From Thalassospira mesophila (lineage in GTDB: Bacteria > Pseudomonadota > Alphaproteobacteria > Rhodospirillales > Thalassospiraceae), in contig NZ_JFKA01000013.1 in NCBI RefSeq assembly GCF_002115755.1, positions 53,760 to 117,759 of the forward strand: a stretch of 64,000 nt of DNA, read 5' to 3'. The notes under the pieces are model-generated. The model was not told the DNA's origin, made no database searches, and worked only from the letters and a program-made list of their open reading frames with translations. Of the stretch, positions 45,399 to 56,300 are shown piece after piece. The first letter of the stretch is position 1. Each line of letters starts with the position of its first letter. A program made the position numbers and the translations under genes.

Positions 45399-48300
45399 TC
45401 TCAATTTGTCTGCGCTGGCTGTCCGCGAACGCGCGGTAACCCTTTTTCTGATTGTGGCGATTATCGTCTCGGGAACAGTTGCCTTTCTAAAGCTCGGCCG
45501 CGCGGAAGATCCAACCTTTACAGTCAAGGTTCTGACGGTAACAACCGCCTGGCCCGGCGCGACCGCGAAGGAGATGCAGGACCTGGTGGCAGAGCCACTG
45601 GAAAAAAGGATGCAAGAACTGCGCTGGTACGATCACGTCGAAACCATCGCACGTCCGGGCGTCGCCTTTATGCGATTGAGCCTTAAGGACAACATGCCGC
45701 CACGAGATGTCGAGAACCAATTTTATCAGGCCCGCAAGAAACTGGGGGACGAAGCAAGGAACCTCCCCACCGGCGTAATGGGACCCTTCATTAACGATGA
45801 ATATTCAGATGTAATTTTCGCACTTTATGCCCTTAAAGCACCCGGCTTGCCACATCGTTTCCTGGTAAGAGAGGCCGAAAAAGTTCGTCAGGAAATGTTG
45901 CATGTTCCCGGCGTGAAAAAAGTCAATATTCTTGGCGAGCAACCTGAACGCATTTTCATCGAGCTATCGCAGGCGCGACTTGCCAATTTGGGAATTTCCC
46001 CTGAAAACATTTTCAGTGCCCTGCAGGTGCAAAACACCGTCACCCCCGCCGGGTCGATCGACAGCAACGGCCCGCAAATTTTCCTGCGTCTTGACGGCGC
46101 TTATAATGATCTCGATAAAATCTCGGACACCCCGATCGAAGCCAATGGCAGAACGCTGAAACTGTCGGACATTGCATCGGTTCATCGGGGATACCAAGAC
46201 CCCGCCACCTTTGAAATCCGCCATCAGGGGCAGCCGTCTCTGGTTTTGGGCATCGTTATGAAAGAAGGCTGGAACGGCCTTGATCTTGGCACCGCCCTGC
46301 AAAACAAAACCACCAATATTTCTGACGGATTGCCCGCCGGTATTGCGCTTTCGAAAATCACCGATCAATCGGTCAATATCTCGTCGTCCGTCGACGAATT
46401 TATGATTAAATTCTTTGCCGCCCTGCTCGTCGTTCTGGTGGTCAGCCTGCTGAGCCTTGGGTTGCGCGTCGGCATCATTGTTGCCGCAGCCGTCCCACTT
46501 ACACTGGCGGGCGTTTTCGTTGTCATGCTTGCGACGGACAGGTTTTTCGACAGAGTCACATTGGGGGCCCTAATTCTATCGCTGGGCCTTCTGGTTGACG
46601 ACGCCATTATCGCGATTGAAATGATGGTGGTGAAAATGGAAGAAGGTATGGAGCGCGTGCACGCTGCGGCCTATGCCTGGAGCCACACAGCCGGCCCCAT
46701 GCTTTCGGGAACATTACTGACGATTATCGGATTGATGCCGGTGGGATTCGCCCGTTCCACAGCGGGGGAATATGCCGGGAATATTTTCTGGATCGTCGGA
46801 TTTTCCCTGATTGTTTCCTGGTTGGTCGCCGTGACGTTCACGCCCTATCTTGGCGTAAAATTGCTACCAAAGATCAAAACTGTCGAAGGCGGACATGCCG
46901 CAATATATGACACGAAGAATTACCGCCGTTTGCGCGCAGTAGTGCAATGGGCAGTCCGGCATAAATTTCTGGTCGCAACGCTGACACTCGCAATCTTCAT
47001 TGCCTCCGGGGTCGGCATGGGTTTTGTTAAAAAGCAATTCTTCCCGACATCGGACCGTCCCGAACTTTTTGTCGATGTTCAGCTGCCTGAAGGAACCTCA
47101 ATCAAAGCGACGAGTACCGCAACTGCCAAAGTTGAAAAATGGCTAAAGAAGCAACCCGAAGCGGACATCGTCACAAGCTACATAGGTCAGGGCGCGCCAC
47201 GCTTTTTCCTGTCTTATAACCCTGAGCTACCAGACCCGTCTTTTGCTAAAATCGTCATTTTAACGCCGAATGCCGAGGCTCGGGATCACCTGAAACACAA
47301 TCTGCAAGAGGTAATTGCCAACGGGCTTGCCCCCGAGGCACGTCTGCGCGTCACCCAGCTTGTTTTTGGTCCGTATGCACAGTTTCCGGTTGAATTCCGC
47401 GTCTCGGGACCGGATTTAACCGTTCTGCATGCCCTCGCCAACAAGGTGGAGCGCACAATGCGCAGCAATTCCGATATGCGCTTGATTAATCAGGATTGGG
47501 GACAGCGTGCCCCAACCGTGCATTTCTCCTTTGACCAGGACCGCTTGCGTCAAATTGGGCTTTCTCCAAACGACGCCGCCAGGCAATTACAATTTCTGTT
47601 GTCGGGGATTACCGTCACGCAGGTGCGTGAAAACATTCGAACCGTCGATGTCGTTGCCCGAAGTTCAGGCCCTGATCGCCTCGACCCAAGCAAACTTTCC
47701 GATTTCACCCTGACCAGCAAGAGCGGCAAGATCATTCCCCTTGATCAGATCGGCCATGCCACAATACAAATGGAAGATCCGGTAATGCGGCGTCGCGACC
47801 GCATACCAACCATTACGGTTCGCGGGGACATTTCCAAAACCACACAACCTCCAGAAGTTTCTCTTGCCGTGCTAAAGGCTTTGCAACCCATCATTACCGA
47901 TCTACCGGCGGGCTATCATATCGAGCTTGGCGGATCGATCGAGAATTCGGTCAAAGCCAACAAGGCGCTATCCGCCATTTTCCCGATTATGATTATACTA
48001 ATGCTTATCGTGACTATTTTTCAGGTCCGCTCGATCCCGGGCATGTTGATGGTTATTCTGACTGCCCCCCTTGGCTTGGTAGGGGCTGTTTCGGCACTTC
48101 TGATTTTCCATCAACCGTTCGGCTTTAACGCCATTCTGGGATTAATCGGCCTTGCCGGTATCCTCATGCGGAATACGCTCATTTTGATGGGACAAATCAG
48201 TGACAATAAAAGGGCCGGCATGTCACCTTTCGACGCGCTGGTCGAAGCAACAGTCCAACGGGCACGCCCGGTTATCCTGACAGCTCTGGCCGCCGTATTC

Positions 48301-48504
48301 GCCTTCATTCCCCTGACACATTCCGTATTCTGGGGCTCGATGGCATACACTCTGATCGGTGGCACCGCGATCGGCACCGTCCTCATTCTTCTCTTTCTTC
48401 CTGCGCTTTACGCCATCTGGTTTGGTGTGAAGCACGACAGGAACTCTCCCGGAAAAAGTGGAAATGATCGTTTTCCGTTTTTATCTCGTAGACGAGAAAT
48501 CTGA
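45391..48504 (+). CDS. RND efflux pump inner-membrane transporter
   Basis: A 1037-residue AcrB-family pump. One membrane segment is followed by a large periplasmic loop, then segments 2-6, a second loop and the final six segments. The proton-relay stretch is LGLLVDDAIIAIEMMV. The EDPTFTVK segment after segment 1 is typical of the acriflavin-resistance/heavy-metal-unrelated RND group. The start at 45391 overlaps the adaptor stop. With the adaptor and MarR it forms an inducible export system; the substrates are unknown. Confidence 0.92.
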   Translation: MTNLNLSALAVRERAVTLFLIVAIIVSGTVAFLKLGRAEDPTFTVKVLTVTTAWPGATAKEMQDLVAEPLEKRMQELRWYDHVETIARPGVAFMRLSLKDNMPPRDVENQFYQARKKLGDEARNLPTGVMGPFINDEYSDVIFALYALKAPGLPHRFLVREAEKVRQEMLHVPGVKKVNILGEQPERIFIELSQARLANLGISPENIFSALQVQNTVTPAGSIDSNGPQIFLRLDGAYNDLDKISDTPIEANGRTLKLSDIASVHRGYQDPATFEIRHQGQPSLVLGIVMKEGWNGLDLGTALQNKTTNISDGLPAGIALSKITDQSVNISSSVDEFMIKFFAALLVVLVVSLLSLGLRVGIIVAAAVPLTLAGVFVVMLATDRFFDRVTLGALILSLGLLVDDAIIAIEMMVVKMEEGMERVHAAAYAWSHTAGPMLSGTLLTIIGLMPVGFARSTAGEYAGNIFWIVGFSLIVSWLVAVTFTPYLGVKLLPKIKTVEGGHAAIYDTKNYRRLRAVVQWAVRHKFLVATLTLAIFIASGVGMGFVKKQFFPTSDRPELFVDVQLPEGTSIKATSTATAKVEKWLKKQPEADIVTSYIGQGAPRFFLSYNPELPDPSFAKIVILTPNAEARDHLKHNLQEVIANGLAPEARLRVTQLVFGPYAQFPVEFRVSGPDLTVLHALANKVERTMRSNSDMRLINQDWGQRAPTVHFSFDQDRLRQIGLSPNDAARQLQFLLSGITVTQVRENIRTVDVVARSSGPDRLDPSKLSDFTLTSKSGKIIPLDQIGHATIQMEDPVMRRRDRIPTITVRGDISKTTQPPEVSLAVLKALQPIITDLPAGYHIELGGSIENSVKANKALSAIFPIMIILMLIVTIFQVRSIPGMLMVILTAPLGLVGAVSALLIFHQPFGFNAILGLIGLAGILMRNTLILMGQISDNKRAGMSPFDALVEATVQRARPVILTALAAVFAFIPLTHSVFWGSMAYTLIGGTAIGTVLILLFLPALYAIWFGVKHDRNSPGKSGNDRFPFLSRRREI

Positions 48505-48521
48505 CATCTGAAAGACCTCAA

Positions 48522-48549
48522 AGCCCCGGTGGACCTTTTCCATCGGGCT
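48522..48549 (+). terminator. Hairpin after the RND operon
   Basis: AGCCC-GGTGGA pairs with TCCATC-GGGCT with a single bulged C and a 5-base loop. The T run that follows is short. It probably ends the efflux transcript before the convergent ligase gene. Confidence 0.45.
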
Positions 48550-48621
48550 AAGAGCAGCTTTTAATAAACACATCAATTCATTAATATTGCTACATATCAA
48601 CGGCATAGAAAAACAGGTGGC

Positions 48622-50157
48622 TCATCCGAAATAATCTTTGATTAACGGTGTTTTGTTTACCCCGGTGCGATAAAATTTGTCCGAGCCTCGCGGCACCACT
48701 TCAATATTGAATTGATAATCACTGGATTTCAGCGATGAAAATTGTTGGTCTGTTTGATCAAATAATGACAGAGCAGCACGTAGTGCTGTCACAAACAGGG
48801 CCCGGATTTCATCATTACTCATTGGCATTTGGCTATTGTTGTTATGCAATGCAATTTCCGGGAGATCATCGGAACTCACAATTAGAGAAAGTACTTTATC
48901 TCTACGATTATTTTGAAATTGTATTTCATATGCACTTAACGGCAACGACCAACCGCTGTAGCTCATCAGTTTTTCACCAATATTTTTTAAAACCAGTTTC
49001 GCTGCATAATGGGATTCACCCAAATGAATGATGTCGCTACTGCGTCCCGCGAAATCAAAGCATTCAGCCGACAGGTCATCACAGGCAAGCGGTGCACGGC
49101 GGACCATTCTGTCCCCTAATTTCATTCGCAGAATAGGGGCATGCTGGGCGTGCAGACGGGTGATAACGAGTTCGCCTTCTTCACCTTGTGCGACCCACCG
49201 CCCCTGTTGATCGACAATTTCGATCAAATGTAAGCCCGGAACGGCGGCCAAAGGCGAGTTTGGTTTGATTTCGATACCAATAGCTTCCGCCTGATTGGAA
49301 GCGAAATAGCTTAAGATTTGCAACTTTGGATAAAACTCCTTGAGCCTGTCCTGCTGCTTTGGTTGCAAAATACCGCTGCCATAGAACGCCAATTTAAAAC
49401 TCTCACGAGCATCGTCACCAAGATGTTTACCCAGTTCAACCAAGCCTGAAATTTCACGCGCCATACCAAGTATGGCCTTTGGCCCGGCAAAGTTCATCAG
49501 ATGATCAAAAATTGGCGGGCTCATTGGACCGGCATGGATAAAGTTGACGCTGGGAATATTCTGCAACACTCCCCCCAACATTGATCCACTGCTCCACATT
49601 TCATAATCACTCAACGTGGTGATCATCCATTTGGGATCTGCTGATGTTAAATAAGCAGGCAGAATATGCCGGTCGAAAAAACTGCCCGCAAGGGCATAAG
49701 TGTCTCGCAACTCGGAGAGAGAATACACAGTCTCTATTGGCAGTCCACCGCTGGTGCCACCGCTTGCAATGATTTGAAAATGACCATGACGTAAAGGGAC
49801 AACCATGCCAGAACGCTGGCCCATATAAAATTCTTCGAGGTCTTCGCGCTCCATAATTGGCAAATTTTGCCATTCATCAAAACTTTCAAGTTTCCCCTTG
49901 ATCCCGGCTTGGCATAATCTTTCCTGCCACAACGGGTTGACCCGAAGTATTTGCACCAATTGCATCGCGCGACGCTGAACGAGAGCGGTCTGAATTGCGC
50001 CGTCGAGTTGTGAGAATGCGCGCCCGAAAAGCTGTTCACTCGCTTTTATCTTGCTCATAAAATCAGGAAGGCAGAGCACATCATCTATGGATTGGGGCTG
50101 CATTTCGCTGTCGTCAATCACTGTTTTCGTCCAGCAGGCCAATTGAGCAGCGTTCAT
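48622..50157 (-). CDS. Stand-alone adenylate-forming ligase (PaaK/LuxE-like ANL enzyme)
   Basis: A 511-residue ANL-superfamily enzyme that activates a carboxylic acid as acyl-AMP. ATP-binding motif: ASGGTSGGLPIETVYS near residue 137. Later motifs are YFASNQAEAIG, the GEEGELVITRLHAQ strand, LRMKLGDRM and FAGRSSDIIHLG. There is no carrier domain and no paa catabolic gene nearby. It is divergent from a decarboxylase and NRPS, so it may supply an acyl or aryl starter to the first condensation domain; that link is inference. The start at 50157 follows AAGAGAA. Confidence 0.8.
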   Translation of the reverse strand: MNAAQLACWTKTVIDDSEMQPQSIDDVLCLPDFMSKIKASEQLFGRAFSQLDGAIQTALVQRRAMQLVQILRVNPLWQERLCQAGIKGKLESFDEWQNLPIMEREDLEEFYMGQRSGMVVPLRHGHFQIIASGGTSGGLPIETVYSLSELRDTYALAGSFFDRHILPAYLTSADPKWMITTLSDYEMWSSGSMLGGVLQNIPSVNFIHAGPMSPPIFDHLMNFAGPKAILGMAREISGLVELGKHLGDDARESFKLAFYGSGILQPKQQDRLKEFYPKLQILSYFASNQAEAIGIEIKPNSPLAAVPGLHLIEIVDQQGRWVAQGEEGELVITRLHAQHAPILRMKLGDRMVRRAPLACDDLSAECFDFAGRSSDIIHLGESHYAAKLVLKNIGEKLMSYSGWSLPLSAYEIQFQNNRRDKVLSLIVSSDDLPEIALHNNNSQMPMSNDEIRALFVTALRAALSLFDQTDQQFSSLKSSDYQFNIEVVPRGSDKFYRTGVNKTPLIKDYFG

Positions 50158-50344
50158 TTTATATTTCTCTTGCCGGTGGCTGTAAGTTTTGTGAAAGCGA
50201 GAGGTACAGATCGCTTCATACGTCATATTGAAAAATCGGAAAAGTGAACTGTGACATGCTTCTCCGATCATCTCTTATTGACCTGAACTCGAACGACATG
50301 CCAGTTAAACCTAAAGTTATTTCCCGAAAGGTTGATCGTTTTCA

Positions 50345-50461
50345 CTTGTGTTTGCGAACATCAAGGGGCACGTCACATGGGACTTCCCCCGCCCCACCCC
50401 GGGCAAACCGACGGTTAATGGCTTCATCGGGGCCTTTAACGGCAAACTGTGGATGAAATGA
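50345..50461 (+). pseudogene. IS3-family transposase relic (3' end of orfB)
   Basis: In-frame reading gives TWDFPRPTPGKPTVNGF, then IGAFNGKLWMK and a stop. This is the rve-domain signature of IS3 transposases (SRPGKPTDNAFIESFNGK in intact copies) with the rest gone. It lies in the 516-bp gap between the ligase and the decarboxylase, marking past transposition at the island. Confidence 0.7.
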
Positions 50462-50673
50462 CACGAGACCCCTGGTTCAATACTCTGCTCGTTAAAAATT
50501 GGAACGTTTTTAATTCGAGTTTTCCGCGCTATGCTATGGGACCCAACGTTGGAGGGCAGAGCACAACGCCTGCTCCGTCGAACGGTTCCATAGGTGGGCT
50601 TATGGCACGGATGTTGGCGACAGCGGCACGTAAAAAAGTGCTGGAAAAACGATCAAAGTCAGGAAACGAATAG
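50458..50673 (+). CDS. Possible small ORF ending at the decarboxylase start
   Basis: About 71 codons from ATG at 50458 to a TAG that directly abuts the decarboxylase ATG. The product (MTRDPWFNTLLVKNWNVFN ... KKVLEKRSKSGNE) matches no family I know, and its 5' end overlaps the IS3 relic. It may be chance, or a translationally coupled leader. Confidence 0.3.
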   Translation: MTRDPWFNTLLVKNWNVFNSSFPRYAMGPNVGGQSTTPAPSNGSIGGLMARMLATAARKKVLEKRSKSGNE

Positions 50674-52281
50674 ATGCTTGCGATGCACTCGATAGACGAC
50701 AATGACGCATTGAAAACTATCGATACTCTAAAAGTGGAGGACCCGAAAACAATAGAATTGAGTGAGGTCTTCTCTGTTGAAGAGTTCCTTCAAGTTGTGG
50801 AAGTCGCACTGGGTTCTTTGAGCATCTATCTGGCAGACGATACACTCCGTGGTTTGGCGCTAACAGAGCCTCAACATATCATGCATGAAGCAAGGCAATT
50901 GATGACCTCCGACCTGGGTGAGCCCCATTCTGCTGCCCGTCAGGAAAAGCTCAAAGCCATATTAGAGTTATACATTAAAACCGGGATTCAGGTTCACTCA
51001 CCCGGTTACATGGGGCGTCAGTTTTCCGGGGTGATCCCCATGGCCGGGATCGTTGATCTGGTTAATTCTATTATTAATCAACCTTCGTCTTTTTACGAAG
51101 CTGCTCAATTACCCAGTGTTGCCGAGCGCATTATGGCAAACGAATTAAATCGATTTATTGGCTATCCCGACGATAACTTTGCTTTAGTGACGACCTCAGG
51201 TGCCTCCTTGGCCAATCTCACCGCATTGCTAACGGCGCGCAACAGCCGGTATCCCCAGTTTTGGGCTGAAGGTGCTCCGGTTACGAAAAACCAGGAGCGT
51301 CCAGCAATCGCTGTTAGTGGCGATTCTCATTACAGTGTCAGCCGGGCTGCCGGAATAATGGGCATCGGCGAGGCGCAATTGGTCAAATTGCCAATCGACG
51401 GTAAAGGCTGCATTGATCTGTCCAAAGTCGGTGCAACTCTGGATGCGGCAAAGGCCCGTGGGCTTGATGTGTTTTGTTTGGTCGCCACAAGCGGCACCAC
51501 CTCTGTTTGTGCCTTCGACCCGATTGAGGAGCTGGCCGAGGTTTGTCAGAAGCGCAATATTTGGTTGCATGTTGATGCGGCCCACGGCGGCAGTTTGCTT
51601 TTGTCAGAGCAGCGAAAACATAAACTGAAAGGCATTGAGAAAGCAGACTCTTTTGCCTGGGATGCACACAAAATGCTATTTATGCCGGCAATGTGCACGT
51701 TGTTGTTCTACAAAGAAGGTAACAAACGCCGACTGGCATTTAACCAGGAGGCCAGCTATGTCTTTGAAAAAGAAGACGATATTTATACCGAGTATGATAG
51801 TGCGCAAGGAAATTTTGAATGCACAAAACGGCCACTGATTATGAACTTGTGGGTTTGCTGGGTAATGTACGGAAAGGCCCTGTTTGAGAAAAAAATTGAT
51901 TTGTTGTGCGAACTGACCGACTCAGCATATCACTTTTTGGAACAACAACCGGATTTCACTGCTTTGCATCGACCCGAAGCGAATATTCTGTGTTTTCGAT
52001 ATTGTCCAAGTCAGGTAACAGATGCTGAATTATCGGATTTCCAACTAAGGTTGCGAAACGACATAAAAGCAGCTGGTAAGTTTTTCATCTCTAAAGTTAA
52101 TATTGACGGCATTACGGCTTTACGTGTCGTATTTATGAACCACGAAACCACGCTTGTACATTTTTCGATGTTGCTGGATGAGTTGCGCCAAACTGCAACC
52201 CAATGGCGAGAAGATCGTAATGTGGCGATGCGCACTCAATATAACATCAAAAATGGTGCCAATGAAGCTGAGCAGATTTAG
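50674..52281 (+). CDS. PLP-dependent decarboxylase (group II, glutamate/DABA/aromatic type)
   Basis: A 535-residue fold-type I enzyme. The PLP Lys is K333 (WDAHKML) and the cofactor Asp is in HVDAAHGG (residues 299-306). Family strands are HSPGYMGRQFSG, ALVTTSGASLANL and CLVATSGTTSVCAFDPI. Group II members decarboxylate glutamate, aspartate, 2,4-diaminobutyrate, cysteine sulfinate or aromatic amino acids; the sequence alone does not settle which. Beside an NRPS and an acetyltransferase it may make an amine building block. The start at 50674 follows AGGAAACG. Confidence 0.85.
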   Translation: MLAMHSIDDNDALKTIDTLKVEDPKTIELSEVFSVEEFLQVVEVALGSLSIYLADDTLRGLALTEPQHIMHEARQLMTSDLGEPHSAARQEKLKAILELYIKTGIQVHSPGYMGRQFSGVIPMAGIVDLVNSIINQPSSFYEAAQLPSVAERIMANELNRFIGYPDDNFALVTTSGASLANLTALLTARNSRYPQFWAEGAPVTKNQERPAIAVSGDSHYSVSRAAGIMGIGEAQLVKLPIDGKGCIDLSKVGATLDAAKARGLDVFCLVATSGTTSVCAFDPIEELAEVCQKRNIWLHVDAAHGGSLLLSEQRKHKLKGIEKADSFAWDAHKMLFMPAMCTLLFYKEGNKRRLAFNQEASYVFEKEDDIYTEYDSAQGNFECTKRPLIMNLWVCWVMYGKALFEKKIDLLCELTDSAYHFLEQQPDFTALHRPEANILCFRYCPSQVTDAELSDFQLRLRNDIKAAGKFFISKVNIDGITALRVVFMNHETTLVHFSMLLDELRQTATQWREDRNVAMRTQYNIKNGANEAEQI

Positions 52282-52397
52282 CGGCACACATCCTGTCAAT
52301 CCTGCGTCAGCCAGATGTCGGCTTCAGGTTCTGTGAAACCTGCTATCGCTACTAGCGCCTGCTAAAAGATGAGAACGATTAGATCGCCAAATAGCGG

Positions 52398-52561
52398 GGT
52401 AACGAGCGATATAACCGAACTGTCGAGCATGAATTGCGAGACCAATACATCATTGAAAACATTGAAGAGGTGCAAGAGTTCGCCACACAATGGCTCTGGA
52501 CGACAACAACCAACGGCCCGGTATGGGTATCGGTGCAGGGATAATCGCTATTTCACCGTAG
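52398..52561 (+). pseudogene. IS3-family transposase relic with frameshift
   Basis: The plus frame reads NERYNRTVEHELRDQYII, then ENIEEVQEFATQWLW. A one-base shift then restores NNQRPGMGIGAGI. Intact IS3 orfB proteins end YNRTVRxEWLxQYxF...WLWTYNNERPNMGIGGITP, so this is a worn 3' end. It occupies the 345-bp gap between decarboxylase and acetyltransferase. The first part of that gap, 52282-52397, holds nothing I recognise. Confidence 0.75.
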
Positions 52562-52626
52562 CTCCGTAAAAACGAGTTCTCGATAGCACGAAGCTGTTTC
52601 GAGAGATTGACAGGACTGAAAGCATA

Positions 52627-53271
52627 GTGGAAGAAACCTTCACTTATCGGCCGATGGCAGTATCCGATCTGAGCATTGTGCTTGATCTACTATCTGCCAC
52701 CTTCTGCAATGAGCCTTTGGAAGCTATTGCGGGGATCAGTTATCAAGATTTCCGGGATATGGTTTCATTTGAGATAACGCCGATCCTGTCTCAAGGATTT
52801 TGTCAGGTTGTACAGAACCAGGACGGCATCATAATCGCAACCTTAATCGCCAATGATGTTTGTGCGGAGCGTTCGTCCGCAACTTCTTCTTGTCCTTCCT
52901 GTGAAAATTATCTGCCGATCAGTGCGATGATCAACTCGCTATATCAGCAACATGTCGCACCACTTGCGCAGCGATCAGGCCAGTTATTATACGTTTTTAT
53001 TGCCTGCGTCAGTCCTGACTATCAGCGCCGCGGTATCCTTAAGACATTAATTCGCCGTTCTCAGGCGCAAGCTCGGCAGAATGGTTACCTCAGGATTACA
53101 ACCATTACGACAAGCCCGGCTTCGCAACGGCCCATTATGCAACTGGGGTACGAGATAATTGGTCAAATAAATTATTGTGATTTTGAGTATCAAGGCAAAC
53201 GGCCATTTTCAGAATTGGGCCATCTCGGCGGCGCCACAGTTTTAGAATGGGATTGCTCCAAGTCTGGATGA
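52627..53271 (+). CDS. GNAT-family N-acetyltransferase
   Basis: A 214-residue acetyl-CoA-dependent transferase. The acyl-CoA loop is FIACVSPDYQRRGILKTLI near residues 122-140, followed by the TTITTSPASQRPIMQLGYE strand-helix typical of GNAT C-termini. The start is GTG at 52627. Between the decarboxylase and the NRPS it may acetylate the amine product or the finished peptide, or confer self-protection. The substrate cannot be read from sequence. Confidence 0.75.
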   Translation: MEETFTYRPMAVSDLSIVLDLLSATFCNEPLEAIAGISYQDFRDMVSFEITPILSQGFCQVVQNQDGIIIATLIANDVCAERSSATSSCPSCENYLPISAMINSLYQQHVAPLAQRSGQLLYVFIACVSPDYQRRGILKTLIRRSQAQARQNGYLRITTITTSPASQRPIMQLGYEIIGQINYCDFEYQGKRPFSELGHLGGATVLEWDCSKSG

Positions 53272-53325
53272 GCCGGATCAGCACGTTTAATACGATAAAA
53301 AACAGACAATCACAGGCAAATATCA

Positions 53326-56300
53326 ATGGAAATTCCACAAAAAATCAAATTACTGCCGCTGACAAGCGTGCAGCATGATATTTGGTTTGATCAAATGCTC
53401 AACCCTGATGAACCTGTTTATCATATCGGCGGCTATACTCAGGTCGATACTGTACTCGATCACCTTCGTTTCACTGCTGCGGTTAATAAACTTGTAGAGC
53501 AGCATGACGCGCTGCGGATTCAAATTCATATTGCACATGGTTTAACGCCGTTACAATATTTTGCAGAATCATTAATTGTAAATATTAAACTAATTGATCT
53601 TAGTGCACATGCAGACATTTCATTCGAATTGCAGAAAGAATTTGTTGAACCTTTTGATCTTGCGGCCAATGATTTTGAAAAAAGGCCGCTGTTTCGCTTT
53701 GTATTGATTAAAGAGGCACCGGAAAAATTCGGGTTTCTGGCTGTTTACCATCACTTGATTGCTGACGGCTGGAGCATCGGACTCCTGCATAAGCAACTGG
53801 GGGTTTTATATGATGCTTTAGGGCGCACTGAGTCTCAGCATGACGTTGTTGGCGATGAACATTTTCCTTCCTACAGCGATTTTATCGCAGATGATGCCCA
53901 ATATTTATCGAGTAATCGTTATCATAAAGACCAGAAGTACTGGTCCGACAAATTTATTCAACCACCAGAGCCGATATTCATTCCGCGAGAGCTTTCTCAA
54001 CAATCAAATGACCGGTTGATATCTGAATTAAAACCCAGTCAAAAACAAACATTAAAGCTGCCCCGGGACCTTTATAACCGGCTCGAATCTTTCGCCATCG
54101 ATCAAAAGTTTTCTATTTTTCATTTACTACTTTCTGCGATTTATCTGTATTTCACAAGAACGACGTCTAGCCAGGAACTCGTGCTGGGAATACCAGTGCT
54201 TAACCGTGGTAACGCTGCATTTAAACGCACATCGGGCCTATTTGCCGGCGTCAATGCGGTGCGCTTCAGTTTTGGTCGAGAATTATCTTTTGTCGAATTG
54301 TTAAAAGAAATCAGCAGCACTTTAAGGCAGGATTACCGTCACCAACGCTTTCCGGTGAGTTACCTTAATCGTCAACTAGCTCTGCAATATCCCGGTTTTG
54401 AGCGATTGTTTGATATTGGCGTTTCCTTTGAACAGAGCAAACACCAAACCTTTGGCGCCCTGCCGGTTAAGCCCAATGTGTTGTCGCATGGTTGCGAACA
54501 AACGCCTTTGATGCTGTATGTTCGAGAGATTGATTCCGACAAAGCTGTTGATATCGATTTTGTGTACAATTTGAATTATTTTGATGCTGCACAAATCGAC
54601 CGTATCCAAACGGGATATTGCGGCGTTTTGCAACAGGTGCTCGAAAATCCTTTCCAGCGGATCAGCGAATTTGACCTGTTAGATCAAAGCCAAATTCGAC
54701 AGTTGGCGGAATGGAACGAAACCTTTCTTGATTTCCCCAAACACGCGACAGTGGCCAAACTGTTCGAAAAACAAGTGGCAATTACGCCGCATAATCCAGC
54801 CGTGCTCTTTGTTGACGAACAACAAAAGCAATGGTCATTGACCTATGCTGAACTCAATTGCCGGTCCAATCAACTCGCGCATTATCTGCAAACTTATGGC
54901 ATCAAACCAGATACCTTGGTGGGCATTTGCCTCGACCGTTCTGTTGAACAGTTAGTGGCCGTGTTGGCCGTCCTCAAGGCTGGCGGCGCTTATGTGCCAC
55001 TTGATCCGCAATATCCCCCGGCGCGTCTGGAATACATCATACAGGATGCCGGTATCGAGTTGCTGATCTGTAAAGGCCCGCACGTCCAGATTAATGGTCG
55101 CGTATTGGACCTTTTGGAAAATCAAGACGCCATTGATCAATGTTTGGCGGATAATCCTGCAATTGCCAGTACAGCGGATCATTTGGCCTATGTGATCTAT
55201 ACATCCGGATCGACAGGCAAACCAAAGGGTGTGATGATCAACCAATTCAGCGTTGTCAACACAATCCATGCTTTCAATCACATATACAAAACCACTGAAT
55301 CTGATCGCGTGTTGCAGCAGGCGTCATTTTCTTTTGATGTTTCTGTTGGTGAAATATTCCCCATCATCTGTCGCGGCGGCACTTTGGTGATGACGACCAA
55401 ATCGGTCATCCTGGATCCAGACCTTTATGCCGATTTTCTTTCGGAGCATCAAATAACGATATTTGGTGGCACGCCGTCGGTGTTATCCAGGCTGCGGCTG
55501 GACGAAATGCCCAAATTGCGGTTGATTTTTAGTGGTGGTGAAGCACTGGCGCTCAACAATGTGGCGCAACTGCTCGCCCGTGCTCAGCTTGTTAACGGCT
55601 ACGGCCCGACAGAAACGACCATAGGTGCCACAGCTTATCGTCTGGGTTCTGATAACAATTTCCCTAAAGGGGCAGTCCCCATTGGGAAACCGGTACCAAA
55701 TTATCAAATGTATGTCGTAAATGATGACATGCAGTTGTTGCCGATAGGCTCCCCTGGTGAGCTGTGCATAGGCGGGGTTGGCGTTGCCAGGGGATATCTG
55801 AACAATCCCGATTTGACAGCGGAAAAATTTGTTGAACTGGTGGTGAACGGTCAGCCACAGCGCGTCTATAAAAGTGGTGATAAAGTACGGTGGCTAAACG
55901 ATGGCAACCTGGAATATCTTGGCCGCATCGACAACCAAGTTAAACTGCGCGGTTTTAGAATAGAGCTCGGCGAGATTGAAGCGGTTCTTTGTAAACATCC
56001 CCTGGTCGAGACTGCTGCAGTTGTCGTGGTTGAGGAAAACAACGATAAACGTTTGGCCGCTTACGTCACCACGAAGGAAGGCCGGCAATTAACACGGCTT
56101 ACGCTACGGGGGTGGCTACAGGATAAAATTCCTGACTATATGGTGCCGTCTGCCTTTGTTGTTATGGATGCTCTACCGCTTACCCCGAATGGCAAGCTGG
56201 ACCGTCGGGCGCTGCCTGCACCTGAGGTGACAGGGAGTGCCGGCTATGAAGCACCCAATACACCCGACGAGGCTTTGCTCTGCCGGCTCTTTGGCGACCT

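Noticed and set aside
48622..50157. Phenylacetate-CoA ligase of the paa pathway
   Set aside because: No paa genes are nearby and the context is an NRPS island; only the general ANL assignment is kept.
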